Both the position numbers and the translations under genes were made by a program. A stretch of DNA of 64,000 bases from Velamenicoccus sp964471325 (GTDB taxonomy: Bacteria > Omnitrophota > Gorgyraeia > Velamenicoccales > Velamenicoccaceae). A model generated the notes under the pieces. The model was not told where the DNA came from. It ran no database searches and worked only from the letters and a program-made list of their open reading frames with translations. Shown here in pieces: positions 1-8,301 of this stretch (its first letter is position 1; each line of letters starts with the position of its first letter). The stretch lies in NCBI GenBank assembly GCA_964471325.1, contig CAYYFL010000007.1, positions 1-64,000 of the forward strand. The letters are read 5' to 3'.

Positions 1-107
1 CGGCCTTCCAGCTCGTGGATGTTGACTCCTTCGGGAAAGACCGGACCTTTTTTTGTCGATGAGGTTTGAGCGGCGGCTTTTCTGACGGTCTTGACGGGAG
101 AATTCAT
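1..107 (-). CDS. Partial CDS, N-terminus of unknown protein
   Basis: The first 35 codons of a minus-strand gene that runs off the left edge. It starts with ATG at 107 and overlaps the TGA of the HIT gene by four bases (ATGA), so it is translationally coupled to it. The visible residues (MNSPVKTVRKAAAQTS...) are rich in Ser, Thr, Ala and Lys, with no signal peptide and no recognisable motif. Too little is present to name a family. Confidence 0.6.
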   Translation of the reverse strand, partial: MNSPVKTVRKAAAQTSSTKKGPVFPEGVNIHELEG

Positions 108-574
108 CGCGTCAGTTCCTTATATAAAGATTGCAGAGATTGTGAGATGACCTTGGTATTGGCGATGACGGGCATGAAGTTCGAGTCTCCTCGCCATCGC
201 GGCACGACATGGATATGAAGATGGCCTTCAATGCCGGCGCCGGCCACGCGTCCCTCGTTGATCCCGATATTGAATCCTTCGGGTTTCAGGATCTTTCGCA
301 GAAGCGCCTGGGATTTTTTGAGGCAGTCCATCAGATCTGATATCTCCTCCCTGCTTAGCCTGTCCAGGGAGGCAACATGGCGCAAGGGCGCCACCATGAT
401 ATGGCCGTTGTTATAAGGATAAATGTTGAGCATGGCCAGGGATACGCGGGTGCGCAGGAAGACATAATGCCTGCAGTCGTTTTTCTTCAGGCGGGCATGG
501 CAGAAAAGGCATCCCTTTTCTTTTTTGATCTTTTTGATATAGCCGATCCTCCACGGGGCCCAGAGTTTATTCAT
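104..574 (-). CDS. HIT family nucleotide hydrolase
   Basis: A 156-residue histidine-triad protein, likely a cytosolic nucleotide phosphoramidase or Ap4A-type hydrolase. The start at 574 gives the family-typical MNKLWAPWRIGYI opening and has a GGGAGGT ribosome site about 8 bases upstream; the open frame extends upstream but that extension looks non-coding. A CxxC pair (CLFC) lies near residue 23, then the nucleotide-binding NNGHIMVAPLRH segment, and the catalytic triad HLHIHVVPRW near residue 123. The ATGA overlap with the next gene suggests one transcript. The exact substrate cannot be read from sequence. Confidence 0.9.
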   Translation of the reverse strand: MNKLWAPWRIGYIKKIKKEKGCLFCHARLKKNDCRHYVFLRTRVSLAMLNIYPYNNGHIMVAPLRHVASLDRLSREEISDLMDCLKKSQALLRKILKPEGFNIGINEGRVAGAGIEGHLHIHVVPRWRGDSNFMPVIANTKVISQSLQSLYKELTR

Positions 575-679
575 TCCGCCAGACCTCCCTCTTCTTGTGG
601 ATTTCACGCCATAAGACGCCGGTGCCATCGTAAAACACAAATTTCCCGGGAGATGTTCCATCGTAAGGTGTAACGGGAT

Positions 680-1168
680 TCATGACTCTATCCTTTCGAT
701 CTTTACGCGCAAGTCTCCGTTGATCTCGACGATCCCGAAGGTATTATAAGGAGCAAAGATCTTGTCGGTGGGGCTCCCCGGGTTGAGATAGATCGTCTTG
801 CCGGATTTTTCCTGGAAAGGCGTGTGCGAGTGTCCGAAAACGACGAGGTCGAAGGAATTATCGAAATTTTCCTTGATTGTTTGCAGCATCATCGCGGGGT
901 TGCCGTAACCATGCATGATACCGATCTTGAAATTTTTGACGGCGAATGCTTCTTTTTCTTTCAGATGGTCGCGTAACTCCGGGGTATCCATGTTGCCGAG
1001 GACCGCCTTGAGCGGTTTGAGATGCCTGATTTGCTGGTAGAGATCATAAGACGTAAAATCACCCGCATGGATAACGAGGTCCGATTGTTTTATTTCCGAG
1101 ACGAGCTGGGCTGGGAGTTCTTCATATCTGTCCGGTATATGGGTATCGGAGATGACGCAGATGCGCAT
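680..1168 (-). CDS. YfcE/MJ0936-type metallophosphoesterase
   Basis: A 162-residue calcineurin-like phosphoesterase of the small YfcE family. Metal-binding motifs are present in order: SDTH near residue 8, HAGD near residue 35, GNMD near residue 59, MHGYG near residue 85, and FGHSHTPF near residue 111, followed by LNPGSPTD. Members are Mn-dependent phosphodiesterases whose natural substrate is often unknown. Its ATG shares one base with the stop of the upstream ATPase gene (TAATG), so the two are probably co-translated. Confidence 0.9.
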   Translation of the reverse strand: MRICVISDTHIPDRYEELPAQLVSEIKQSDLVIHAGDFTSYDLYQQIRHLKPLKAVLGNMDTPELRDHLKEKEAFAVKNFKIGIMHGYGNPAMMLQTIKENFDNSFDLVVFGHSHTPFQEKSGKTIYLNPGSPTDKIFAPYNTFGIVEINGDLRVKIERIES

Positions 1169-2793
1169 TATTTTATGATCCCCGGTTTGCCGTAGAGTTC
1201 CAAGAGGTCGTTGATGTTTTCGATACCCCAGGTGGCGATACGGGATTCTTTGGCCAGGAGTTTTGCATTGCGGTCGATCTCTCCCAGTCCGATGATGATC
1301 TTATGGATTTTTTTCTGTTTGAAGGATTTGACCATGGCAATGAATTCCGTGACGTCGTGTTCGTTGATGCCGTCTTCTTTGATGGCGGCGATCCAGAGGT
1401 TGTCCTGGGTTTTTCCGAAGATGCCGACGCGCAGATTGGAATTTTCGAATGTGACGAGCTTAAGCTCTTTGAAGGCGTCGAGCTGGAATTTCTTGCGGTC
1501 GATAAGGATCTCATCGTCGATCTCGAACTGGTTGAAGACTTCGCAGATCCTGTCGGCAACCGGTTTTTTGGAGACATTGAGGAAGGCGTCGATCTCGTTT
1601 TGGATCTGGCGGTGGAAATGAGCCGCCTGTTCCGTCAGGTCGTGGCTCAAGCTGTTGAGTTTCTCCGCGTGGGCGAATTTGAGCCAGAAGGCCAGAAGCC
1701 TGTCCGTGATGACATAAAAAGACCCGTTCTTGGTCAGGATGCCGAGATCGATGAGTTTGTTGCATTTTTGGATGACCTGCGAACGTTGCTGTCTTAACTG
1801 GGGCGCCAGGTCTTTGAGGCGGTTTTTCCCGAGGGCGACGGCATCCAGAAGATAGACGAAGTCGTTTTTATTGCGTCCGAGGGCCAGGAGGGCCAGGCGC
1901 ATCGTGAAACGCAGGTTGAAGACCCCCCAGTCGTGGAAGAGGAGTTTTTCAAGGGTCTGGATGAGGATATCGGCGGTCATGGTTTTTTGCTGGGCGGCGC
2001 GGCATGCAACAGCCGCTTCTTCGGAAAGGATCTTGAGGTAAAACGGGTGGCCCCCCGTGAAGTAGATCAGGAAATCCATCAGGTCTTTCGAAATTTCGAC
2101 ATTGCCGAAGATTTTTGCGATGATCTGCTCGCTGCCCGGTCCTGTGAAATTTTCCAGTTCCAGCGTTTCGAAATTCCCGAAGAGAAGCGAAAGGTCGCTC
2201 AAGAGGATATCTTTGGCAAGCGCTTTATGGGAACTGGAAAAGATAAAAAGGGTGTTCTTCTGCAGCATGATCCTTTTGCCGAGATCGCTGCAGATCTCGT
2301 CATATCCCAGTTTTTTCAGGTGGTGGAATTCGTCGAAGACGATGACGATCCGGCGCTGGCTTTCCGTAGCAAAGAGGTCAAAGAGGTCGAAGAGCTCCGA
2401 AAACAGCCGCTCAGGACGGTCTTTATCGATTTTTTTCAGCAGGGATTCCGCAGCTGCCGCCGTCTGGGGCAGGAGGTCTTTGGTGCGCTTGACCAGGATG
2501 TCCAATGTTTCTCTGGAGGAGAGAAGCTGGGCGCCTTTAAGATAGTTGAACAAAAGACTGTTGAGGCATCTTTTGAGGAAGAGGGAGTATTCATGGGGGA
2601 AGATTTCTACATAGATCGGGATGACCCCCTCTTCTTTGAACCCGTCCAAGAATTTCTTAAGAACGGTGGTTTTGCCGATCAGCTCTTCGCCGAGGATGGC
2701 GATGTTCTGCCGGTATCCGTCCCGGAAATCCGAGAGGCGTTTATGGAGCAGGTCCAAAATTTCTTTGCGTAAAGACGCAATGACGTTATCCAT
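1168..2793 (-). CDS. AAA ATPase of the archaeal-type (DUF234-like) family
   Basis: A 541-residue ATP-binding protein if ATG at 2793 is used. The open frame continues to 2985, but the extra part overlaps the upstream lipoprotein gene and lacks conserved character. A Walker A variant (GEELIGKTT) is near residue 33, and Walker B (IVIVFDEFHH) in the middle of the ATPase domain. A winged-helix-like stretch follows, and the C-terminal part (VGIFGKTQDNLWIAAIKED) could be a PD-(D/E)XK-like domain as in DUF234 proteins; that last point is inference. Such ATPases are common in archaea and scattered in bacteria, with no settled function. Confidence 0.75.
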   Translation of the reverse strand: MDNVIASLRKEILDLLHKRLSDFRDGYRQNIAILGEELIGKTTVLKKFLDGFKEEGVIPIYVEIFPHEYSLFLKRCLNSLLFNYLKGAQLLSSRETLDILVKRTKDLLPQTAAAAESLLKKIDKDRPERLFSELFDLFDLFATESQRRIVIVFDEFHHLKKLGYDEICSDLGKRIMLQKNTLFIFSSSHKALAKDILLSDLSLLFGNFETLELENFTGPGSEQIIAKIFGNVEISKDLMDFLIYFTGGHPFYLKILSEEAAVACRAAQQKTMTADILIQTLEKLLFHDWGVFNLRFTMRLALLALGRNKNDFVYLLDAVALGKNRLKDLAPQLRQQRSQVIQKCNKLIDLGILTKNGSFYVITDRLLAFWLKFAHAEKLNSLSHDLTEQAAHFHRQIQNEIDAFLNVSKKPVADRICEVFNQFEIDDEILIDRKKFQLDAFKELKLVTFENSNLRVGIFGKTQDNLWIAAIKEDGINEHDVTEFIAMVKSFKQKKIHKIIIGLGEIDRNAKLLAKESRIATWGIENINDLLELYGKPGIIK

Positions 2794-2794
2794 G

Positions 2795-3499
2795 TCAGTC
2801 CAGATAAAAGAGCGGGTTTTGCGGCCTGTGTTTTCTGCGGATTTCAAAATGGAGCAAGTCCGTATCTTTGCCGGAAACATTACCTGCCTTGGCGAGGACG
2901 GCCCCCTGTTTGACTTCGTCTCCCAGCTTGACGCTGGATGTCGCGTAGCCGCAGTAGACGGTGCGCAATCCGTCTTTATGATCAAGGATGATGGTCTGTC
3001 CGTATCCCGTCAACTTTCCGATGAAAACAACACGCCCGTCCCGCGAGGCCATGATATTTTGCGTGTCGCCTGTCGAGATGTCGATGCCTTTATTGCTGGT
3101 TCCTCTGGTTTTTTGACGGAAATAGGCTGTGATGCGTCCCTTGACAGGCCAGATGAAGTCTTCGGTGCCGCCGCCGGCCGTAAAATTGGATGCCGGCGTA
3201 ATTTTCTTGCGTTGTCCTCCGGGGATGATGAGCGTCTGGCCTGCCGAAATTGTCGTTGAATCCGGGATCTTGTTGAAACGGGCAATTTCTTCCGGGTCCG
3301 TTTGGTACATGCGGGCGATACGCCAGAGGGTCTCTCCTGCGGCGACCGTATGCGTGGTTGCCGGCAATGAGGAAGAAGGCGATACGGCGGGCAGGGCGGC
3401 AACGGTGTCTTGACGGGCTTGGGGTGGCATTGGTGCGCTTGCGCATGCAGATAATCCAACCGCAAGCCATACAGCTACGAGGAATTTTAAGTAAGACAT
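2795..3499 (-). CDS. LysM and degenerate LytM (M23) lipoprotein, NlpD-like
   Basis: A 234-residue predicted lipoprotein. A signal peptide ends in the lipobox LSAC (Cys19). One LysM domain (HTVAAGETLWRIARMYQTDP...) spans about residues 49-93, and a C-terminal LytM/M23 domain about 120-234. The metal site is incomplete: the usual first His is Asn in NKGIDIS, and the HxH motif reads LLHFEIR. That matches NlpD/EnvC-type activators of septal amidases rather than active endopeptidases. Likely acts in the periplasm during daughter-cell separation. Confidence 0.88.
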   Translation of the reverse strand: MSYLKFLVAVWLAVGLSACASAPMPPQARQDTVAALPAVSPSSSLPATTHTVAAGETLWRIARMYQTDPEEIARFNKIPDSTTISAGQTLIIPGGQRKKITPASNFTAGGGTEDFIWPVKGRITAYFRQKTRGTSNKGIDISTGDTQNIMASRDGRVVFIGKLTGYGQTIILDHKDGLRTVYCGYATSSVKLGDEVKQGAVLAKAGNVSGKDTDLLHFEIRRKHRPQNPLFYLD

Positions 3500-3575
3500 A
3501 TAATGAAACCGACAGCTAAACGAATCTTAAGCGAGCAAGAGGAATCCCCGGCAGGGAACTCACAAATTTTTCCTA

Positions 3576-3646
3576 AGCGGGTGAGCGGAATCGAACCGCC
3601 GTGTACAGCTTGGGAAGCTGCCATTCTACCATTGAATTACACCCGC
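3576..3646 (-). tRNA. tRNA-Gly (CCC)
   Basis: A complete cloverleaf on the minus strand. The 7-bp acceptor stem is GCGGGTG with CACCCGC, the D stem ATTC/GAAT, the anticodon arm GCAGC-TTCCCAA-GCTGT gives CCC, and the T arm carries TTCGATT. The discriminator base is U and CCA is not encoded. It sits between thiC and the NlpD-like gene and has its own promoter upstream. Confidence 0.93.
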
Positions 3647-3697
3647 AAATCAGGGTGGCTCGCAAATTTTTCAATATCCTGTCCACGCAGGTGTTTT

Positions 3698-3726
3698 ATT
3701 CTATCACCAGGAGGAATGTTCGTCAA
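3698..3726 (-). promoter_or_regulatory. Predicted sigma-70 promoter for tRNA-Gly
   Basis: On the minus strand TTGACG (3726-3721), a 17-base spacer, then TAGAAT (3703-3698). The predicted start is about 45 bases upstream of the mature tRNA. The -35 box lies just beyond the thiC stop codon. Confidence 0.6.
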
Positions 3727-3732
3727 TAAGTC

Positions 3733-5064
3733 TTAATGATGGTTTTGGATTTTTTTGCCGCTAGGCCTGCTTTTGGCGATCGGCCGGGCCGGCAGGCAGG
3801 TATCGATGAGCCTGATCGAGCAGAATTCTCCGCACATGGTGCAGACGCCTTTCGTTTTCGGCCTGGAAGACAATTTGTATTCTTTTGCTTTGCGGGGGTC
3901 GATCGCGTATTTGATCTGTTGCTGCCAATCCCTGTGTTTTCTGGCAATGGCCATGCGGTGGTCCTGTTCGGCGGCCCCCTTGAGGCCGCGGGCAATGTCC
4001 GCTGCATGGGCGGCGATTTTCGATGCCACGATCCCCTGGCGCGTGTCGTCCACGGAAGGATGACGGATATGTTCGGCGGGGGTGAGGTAGCATAGAAAGT
4101 CGGCGCCGTAATAAGCGGCCAGAGCTCCGCCGATCGCACCGGTGATATGGTCATAGCCGGCCCCGATATCCGTCACCAGGGGGCCCAGCACGTAAAATGG
4201 GGCCCCATCGCAGATTTTTTTCTCCAGCTCCATATTTTTTTGGATTTCATGCAAGGGGACATGTCCAGGGCCTTCGATAATGACCTGGACGCCGGCTTTT
4301 CTGGCTCTCTGCGTCAATTTCCCCAGTTCTTTCAATTCGGCTATCTGGGGGGCGTCTGTCGCATCGGAAATGCATCCGGGCCGCATGCCGTCGCCGAGAC
4401 TCAGGGTGATCCTGTAGCGTTTGGCAATGTCGAGCACCCTGTCAAAATATTCGAAGAGAGGATTTTCTTTTCCGTTTTTCCTCATCCAGTTGACGAGGAT
4501 GGCCCCTCCCCGGCTGACGATATCCAGGAGTCTCCTGGATTTCAGGAAGACTTCAAGGCTTTTTTTGTTGATGCCGCAATGGATCGTGAAAAAATCTACT
4601 CCATCGCAGGCCTGTCCTTCCAGCACATCGAAGATGTCCTCAGCCTCCATCTTAAGAAAAGAACCCCGTTTTCTTTGTGCCCCCATGGCGGCCTCGTAGA
4701 TCGGAACGGTGCCGACTGGAAGCGGTGATGCCTCAAGGATAGACCGGCGGATTTTTCTTAAATCGCCCCCCAGGCTCAGGTCCATGACAGCGTCGGCGCC
4801 GAGGTTGACCGCCAAGGCGAGTTTTTCGAGTTCTGCCTTAAGGTTGATCTTGTCCGGCGATGTTCCGAGATTTACATTGATTTTAGTGGAGAGATTCTCC
4901 CCGATGCCGCAAGGGGACGTGATTTGCCTGCAGTTATTGAGCGGGATGACACAGCGCCCGGCGGCCACGCTTTTGAGGAGTGTTTCGCAAGAGACCTCCT
5001 CTTTTTTGGCGACAAGGGCGGCCGTTGCACGGAAATGTTTGTCTCGGAGCAGTTCGTTATACAT
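3733..5064 (-). CDS. thiC: Phosphomethylpyrimidine synthase ThiC
   Basis: A 443-residue radical-SAM enzyme that converts aminoimidazole ribotide to HMP-phosphate, the pyrimidine half of thiamin. Family landmarks include NLGTSPD, GADAVMDLSLGG, DFFTIHCGI, the EGPGHVPL loop and the C-terminal cluster motif CTMCGEFCS (CxxCxxxxC) for the 4Fe-4S cluster. Length is normal for the short clostridial-type form. It overlaps thiE by 8 bases and is last of thiD2-thiE-thiC. No TPP riboswitch is visible upstream, because the genes run on from the heptose genes without a leader. Confidence 0.97.
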   Translation of the reverse strand: MYNELLRDKHFRATAALVAKKEEVSCETLLKSVAAGRCVIPLNNCRQITSPCGIGENLSTKINVNLGTSPDKINLKAELEKLALAVNLGADAVMDLSLGGDLRKIRRSILEASPLPVGTVPIYEAAMGAQRKRGSFLKMEAEDIFDVLEGQACDGVDFFTIHCGINKKSLEVFLKSRRLLDIVSRGGAILVNWMRKNGKENPLFEYFDRVLDIAKRYRITLSLGDGMRPGCISDATDAPQIAELKELGKLTQRARKAGVQVIIEGPGHVPLHEIQKNMELEKKICDGAPFYVLGPLVTDIGAGYDHITGAIGGALAAYYGADFLCYLTPAEHIRHPSVDDTRQGIVASKIAAHAADIARGLKGAAEQDHRMAIARKHRDWQQQIKYAIDPRKAKEYKLSSRPKTKGVCTMCGEFCSIRLIDTCLPARPIAKSRPSGKKIQNHH

Positions 5065-5704
5065 GGTTTTTTTTCAAAATGGCTTTGAGTTTACGGGTTG
5101 TTGAGGCGATATCTTTGGTCAGGCAGATTTCTCTGCAGACGGCTGCGCGGTCTGATCCGGCCGATAAGACGCTTGGAAGACGGCCGAGATCGATGCCGCC
5201 GATGGCAAAGACAGGTCGAGACGTCAAGGAGAGGGCGTGACGCAAAAGTGTTAATCCGCGGGGACGCATGCCTGGCTTGGTAAGAGTGGCAAAAACAGGA
5301 CCGAATCCCAGGTAATCCACGGACATCTTGCGGCTTTCGCGGACATCCTTCAAGCTGTGACATGAGATGCCGATGACGGCTTTCCGGTCGAGCAGTTTCC
5401 TGGCGACGGCAACGGGCGCGTCGTCCTGCCCCAGATGGATGCCGTCGGCGTCAACCGCTTTTGCAACGTCGATGCGGTCGTTAATGATGAACAGGCGTCC
5501 GGCCCTGCGGGCCATGGATGCCAGCGGTTTGGCGAAAGCGATCATTTCCCTTGCCGTGGACGTCTTGTCGCGTAATTGCACGATGTCCACGCCGCCTGCA
5601 AGCGCTGCAGCCATGATGCTTTTAAGTTTTTGCGGCCCGCAGACGTCTTTATCAAGGATCAAGTAAAGACGGGAATTTTTTAAGAGTTGTTTTTTCCAAT
5701 TCAT
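5057..5704 (-). CDS. thiE: Thiamine-phosphate synthase ThiE
   Basis: A 215-residue TIM-barrel enzyme coupling HMP-PP and thiazole phosphate to thiamin phosphate. Visible signatures are RLYLILDKD, VQLRDKT, FIINDRIDVA, DGIHLGQDD, IGISCHS, YLGFGPVF.T.TKP and FAIGGI. The ATG at 5704 lies inside the end of the upstream thiD2 frame (53-base overlap), and no later start keeps the first beta strand, so the overlap seems real. In some bacteria the two are one fused protein. Confidence 0.95.
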   Translation of the reverse strand: MNWKKQLLKNSRLYLILDKDVCGPQKLKSIMAAALAGGVDIVQLRDKTSTAREMIAFAKPLASMARRAGRLFIINDRIDVAKAVDADGIHLGQDDAPVAVARKLLDRKAVIGISCHSLKDVRESRKMSVDYLGFGPVFATLTKPGMRPRGLTLLRHALSLTSRPVFAIGGIDLGRLPSVLSAGSDRAAVCREICLTKDIASTTRKLKAILKKNHV

Positions 5705-6098
5705 AAGTGTCGAAGCGCGTCTTTTGGATTTTCCGGCTGGCCTGGTTGTCCAGCAGTTTTAAAAATTCTTCAAGGACCCGGAGAGCCTCTTTTGTCCTCT
5801 GCATGTTCGCCAGAAAAAGGTGGGCCGCAGAGCGTTTTGTCGTCTTATTGGCAAATGTCCTGCCGGGGTCTTGCGCGCTCTTGCGTTCCAGGACCATCCT
5901 GAGGCGGTCGACACGGCTGGCTTTGAGGATTTTTGTTACGGCATGGCGCAGGCAGCGCAGGCGCCGGGTGAGAGATGCGTCTTTGAGGCAAAATCTTGCG
6001 ATGTCTTCGCAGACCCGCAGGCCTTCTTTGGCGCGGTTGACATTTGCGTCCAGGATCCTGTAAATCTCTTTTTCGGCGTCTTTGGAATTTTTTTGCAC
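5652..6098 (-). CDS. ThiD2-type HMP-phosphate kinase (thiamin biosynthesis)
   Basis: A 148-residue helical protein that begins YRILDANVNRAKEGLRVCED and contains LRHAVTKI, FANKTTKRSAA and KEALRVLEEF. This matches the domain found fused to the N-terminus of ThiE in some bacteria and known as ThiD2, an alternative HMP-P kinase unrelated to classic ThiD. Here it is a separate frame overlapping thiE by 53 bases. Functional assignment follows from family knowledge and from its place between an hldE-type gene and thiE. Confidence 0.8.
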   Translation of the reverse strand: MQKNSKDAEKEIYRILDANVNRAKEGLRVCEDIARFCLKDASLTRRLRCLRHAVTKILKASRVDRLRMVLERKSAQDPGRTFANKTTKRSAAHLFLANMQRTKEALRVLEEFLKLLDNQASRKIQKTRFDTYELEKTTLKKFPSLLDP

Positions 6099-6115
6099 TC
6101 GGTTTTTTTTGGAGC

Positions 6116-6586
6116 TTAAGATAACCGCCCGATCTTCTCAATGATCGCGGTTGTCGATCTGTTTTTGATGTAAGGGATTACGCGGACCTTGCCTCCGTCG
6201 GCGAGGACTTCCTTGGCGCCGACAATGCGGGAGATGTTCCAGTCGCCCCCTTTGACCATGACATCGGGTTTGATCGCCCTGATGAGTTCCAGGGGCGTGT
6301 CCTGGCGGAACAAAACGACATAGTCCACACATGTCAGGGCCGCCAGGACGCGCGCCCTGTCGGTCTCATTATTGACGGGCCGCTTTTTTCCTTTCAGGCG
6401 GCGGACAGAGACATCGCTATTGAGTCCGATGATGAGAATATCGCCGAGTGCTTTGGCTTTCTCCAGGTAGGCCACGTGCCCGTAATGCAGGATGTCAAAA
6501 CAGCCGTTGGTAAAGACGACTTTTTTCGCGGAAGAACGCCGTAAAATATCTTTTAGGCGGCGGAGCGTTATGATTTTTTTGTGCAT
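6116..6586 (-). CDS. rfaE2: Heptose-1-phosphate adenylyltransferase (HldE C-domain type)
   Basis: A 156-residue nucleotidyltransferase that makes ADP-heptose for lipopolysaccharide core. The fold's signature is TNGCFDILHYGHVAYLEKA near residue 26, with the GxNSD motif (GLNSDVSVRRLKG), VDYVVLF and the closing KNRSTTAIIEKI. It corresponds to the separate RfaE2 form rather than the bifunctional HldE. It directly follows gmhA, with 3 bases between them, which supports a heptose role. The sugar-kinase partner is not in the window. Confidence 0.93.
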   Translation of the reverse strand: MHKKIITLRRLKDILRRSSAKKVVFTNGCFDILHYGHVAYLEKAKALGDILIIGLNSDVSVRRLKGKKRPVNNETDRARVLAALTCVDYVVLFRQDTPLELIRAIKPDVMVKGGDWNISRIVGAKEVLADGGKVRVIPYIKNRSTTAIIEKIGRLS

Positions 6587-6589
6587 GGC

Positions 6590-7159
6590 CTACGCGTGGT
6601 CTTCGATCAGCTGGCAGATGATATGGATGATGAGGATGTGGATTTCCTGGATCCGGGCTGTTGTTTTTGAAGGGACGATCAAGGCCAGATCGGCTTCCTG
6701 GGCCAGCCCTCCTCCTGTGCCGCCTGTCAGGGCGATCGTTTTCAGGCCCTTGGCTTTGGCGGTCTGGACGGCGGCCGCGACATTTTTGGCCCCTCCGCTT
6801 GTCGAGATGGCAAAAGCAACATCCCCGGCGCACCCCAAAGCTTCGATCTGGCGCGCGAAGACCCTGCTGAAATCGTAATCGTTGCCGATGGCGCTCAAGA
6901 GGGATGTGTCCGTCGTGAGCGCGATGGCCGCATAGGCTTCCCGTTCTTTCTGGAAGCGGCTGACGAGTTCTGTGGCGAAGTGCTGGCTGTCGGCTGCGCT
7001 CCCGCCGTTGCCGAAGATAAGGATTTTGTTTCCTGATTTCAGGGCAGCCGTAATCATACCGGCCGCCTTCTCGATGCGGGAAACCGTATCCTCGTCCTGC
7101 AGGACCTTGGTATGAATATCCAGAGAATCCCGCAGAAGGGTTTTAATGGTTTGTTTCAT
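6590..7159 (-). CDS. gmhA: Sedoheptulose-7-phosphate isomerase (SIS domain)
   Basis: A 189-residue SIS-domain protein, the first step of ADP-heptose synthesis. The start at 7159 (MKQTIKTLLRD) is chosen because the upstream extension overlaps the pfp stop. Substrate-binding motifs are GNGGSAADSQHFATELV, the NDYDFSRVFARQ stretch and the FAISTSGGAKNV loop, plus the C-terminal histidine pair in HILIIHIICQLIE. It is co-transcribed with pfp upstream (16-base gap) and the nucleotidyltransferase downstream, indicating a heptose-containing outer membrane glycolipid. Confidence 0.94.
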   Translation of the reverse strand: MKQTIKTLLRDSLDIHTKVLQDEDTVSRIEKAAGMITAALKSGNKILIFGNGGSAADSQHFATELVSRFQKEREAYAAIALTTDTSLLSAIGNDYDFSRVFARQIEALGCAGDVAFAISTSGGAKNVAAAVQTAKAKGLKTIALTGGTGGGLAQEADLALIVPSKTTARIQEIHILIIHIICQLIEDHA

Positions 7160-7175
7160 CCTTGCATCCTTCGGC

Positions 7176-8198
7176 TCAGCCAAAGAATTCCTTGGCGATA
7201 TCGTAGAGCTCCATATCGACGGTCTTGAGTTTCTCAACGCCTCTTTCCAGAGGGACGCCGATGATCTTTGTCCCGGCGAGGCTGACCATCTGGCCGAATT
7301 GTTTGTTTTCGACCAGTTCGACGGCCTTGATGCCGAAGCGCGTGCCCAGGACCCTGTCGAAGGCTGTGGGTGATCCGCCTCTCTGGATATGGCCCAGGAC
7401 GCTGACGCGCGTCTCGAAGCCCGTGCGTTTCTCGATTTCCTTGCCCAGATAATCGCCGATACCCCCGAGCTTCACGTGTCCGAATTCATCCAGACTCTGG
7501 TCCTTGGTGACGTCGGACTCTTTAAGGCGGGCGCCTTCGGCGACAACGACGATACTGAAGGTCCGGCCCCTCTGGTGTCTTTTTTTAAGGATGCCGCATA
7601 TCTTGTCGAGGTCAATGGGGATCTCCGGGATCAGGACGACGTCCGCCCCGCCGGCGATACCGGCGTGCGTGGCGATCCAGCCCGCGTGGCGGCCCATGAC
7701 TTCGGCGACCATGATGCGATGATGGCTTTCCGCGGTCGTATGGAGCCTGTCGATGCATTCCATGGCGATATTGACGGCCGTGTCGAAACCGAAGGTGTAG
7801 TCTGTCGCGTTCAGGTCGTTATCGATCGTTTTCGGGACGCCGACGACGTTGAGACTTTCCTTGACAAGTTTATTGGCGACGCCCAGGGTGTCTTCTCCGC
7901 CGATGGCGATGAGGGCGTCGAGTTTGAATTTTTTAAACGACTCTTTGACGTTATCGACGCCTTTGTCTTTTTTATAAGGGTTGGTGCGGCTGGTGCCCAG
8001 GATGGTCCCGCCCTTCGGCAGGATGCCCGAGACGGCATTCAAGTCCAAGGGCACGGTGTCGCCTTCGATGATGCCTTTCCAGCCGTTCTTGAAACCGATG
8101 ACTTCATGCTTGTCGTTATACGCCTTCCTGACGATGGCGCGGATGACGGGGTTTAATCCTGGGCAGTCCCCTCCGCCCGTGAGCACTCCGATTCTCAT
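7176..8198 (-). CDS. pfp: 6-phosphofructokinase, predicted PPi-dependent
   Basis: A 340-residue group III PFK. Two residues that decide the phosphoryl donor read as PPi type: GGEDTLG has Asp103 where ATP enzymes have Gly, and PKTIDND has Lys123 where ATP enzymes have Gly. The fructose-6-phosphate site (MVAEVMGRHAGW) and the catalytic TIDND aspartate are intact. PPi-PFK is reversible and saves ATP in glycolysis, common in anaerobes. A conserved dispersed repeat lies just upstream of its start codon. Confidence 0.88.
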   Translation of the reverse strand: MRIGVLTGGGDCPGLNPVIRAIVRKAYNDKHEVIGFKNGWKGIIEGDTVPLDLNAVSGILPKGGTILGTSRTNPYKKDKGVDNVKESFKKFKLDALIAIGGEDTLGVANKLVKESLNVVGVPKTIDNDLNATDYTFGFDTAVNIAMECIDRLHTTAESHHRIMVAEVMGRHAGWIATHAGIAGGADVVLIPEIPIDLDKICGILKKRHQRGRTFSIVVVAEGARLKESDVTKDQSLDEFGHVKLGGIGDYLGKEIEKRTGFETRVSVLGHIQRGGSPTAFDRVLGTRFGIKAVELVENKQFGQMVSLAGTKIIGVPLERGVEKLKTVDMELYDIAKEFFG

Positions 8199-8210
8199 GT
8201 TTTAGTCCTC

Positions 8211-8264
8211 TCGATTTCCCGCTGAATCGTTTTGTCTGAAATTGATCCCGCGTCTCCATCAGCG
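8211..8264 (-). repeat. Dispersed 5'-leader repeat, copy A
   Basis: Directly upstream of pfp. The ends are complementary (CGCTGA and TCAGCG), about 30 bases apart. The block matches 38500-38553 upstream of yebC at roughly 80 percent by eye, with identical ends and the same distance to the start codon. Confidence 0.6.
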
Positions 8265-8301
8265 TTTTTTAAAGAGACAAGGGATTGCTGTGGTTTAACC
8301 T

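Noticed and set aside
3733..6098. TPP riboswitch for the thi genes
   Set aside because: No THI-box elements; the genes follow the heptose genes without a leader.
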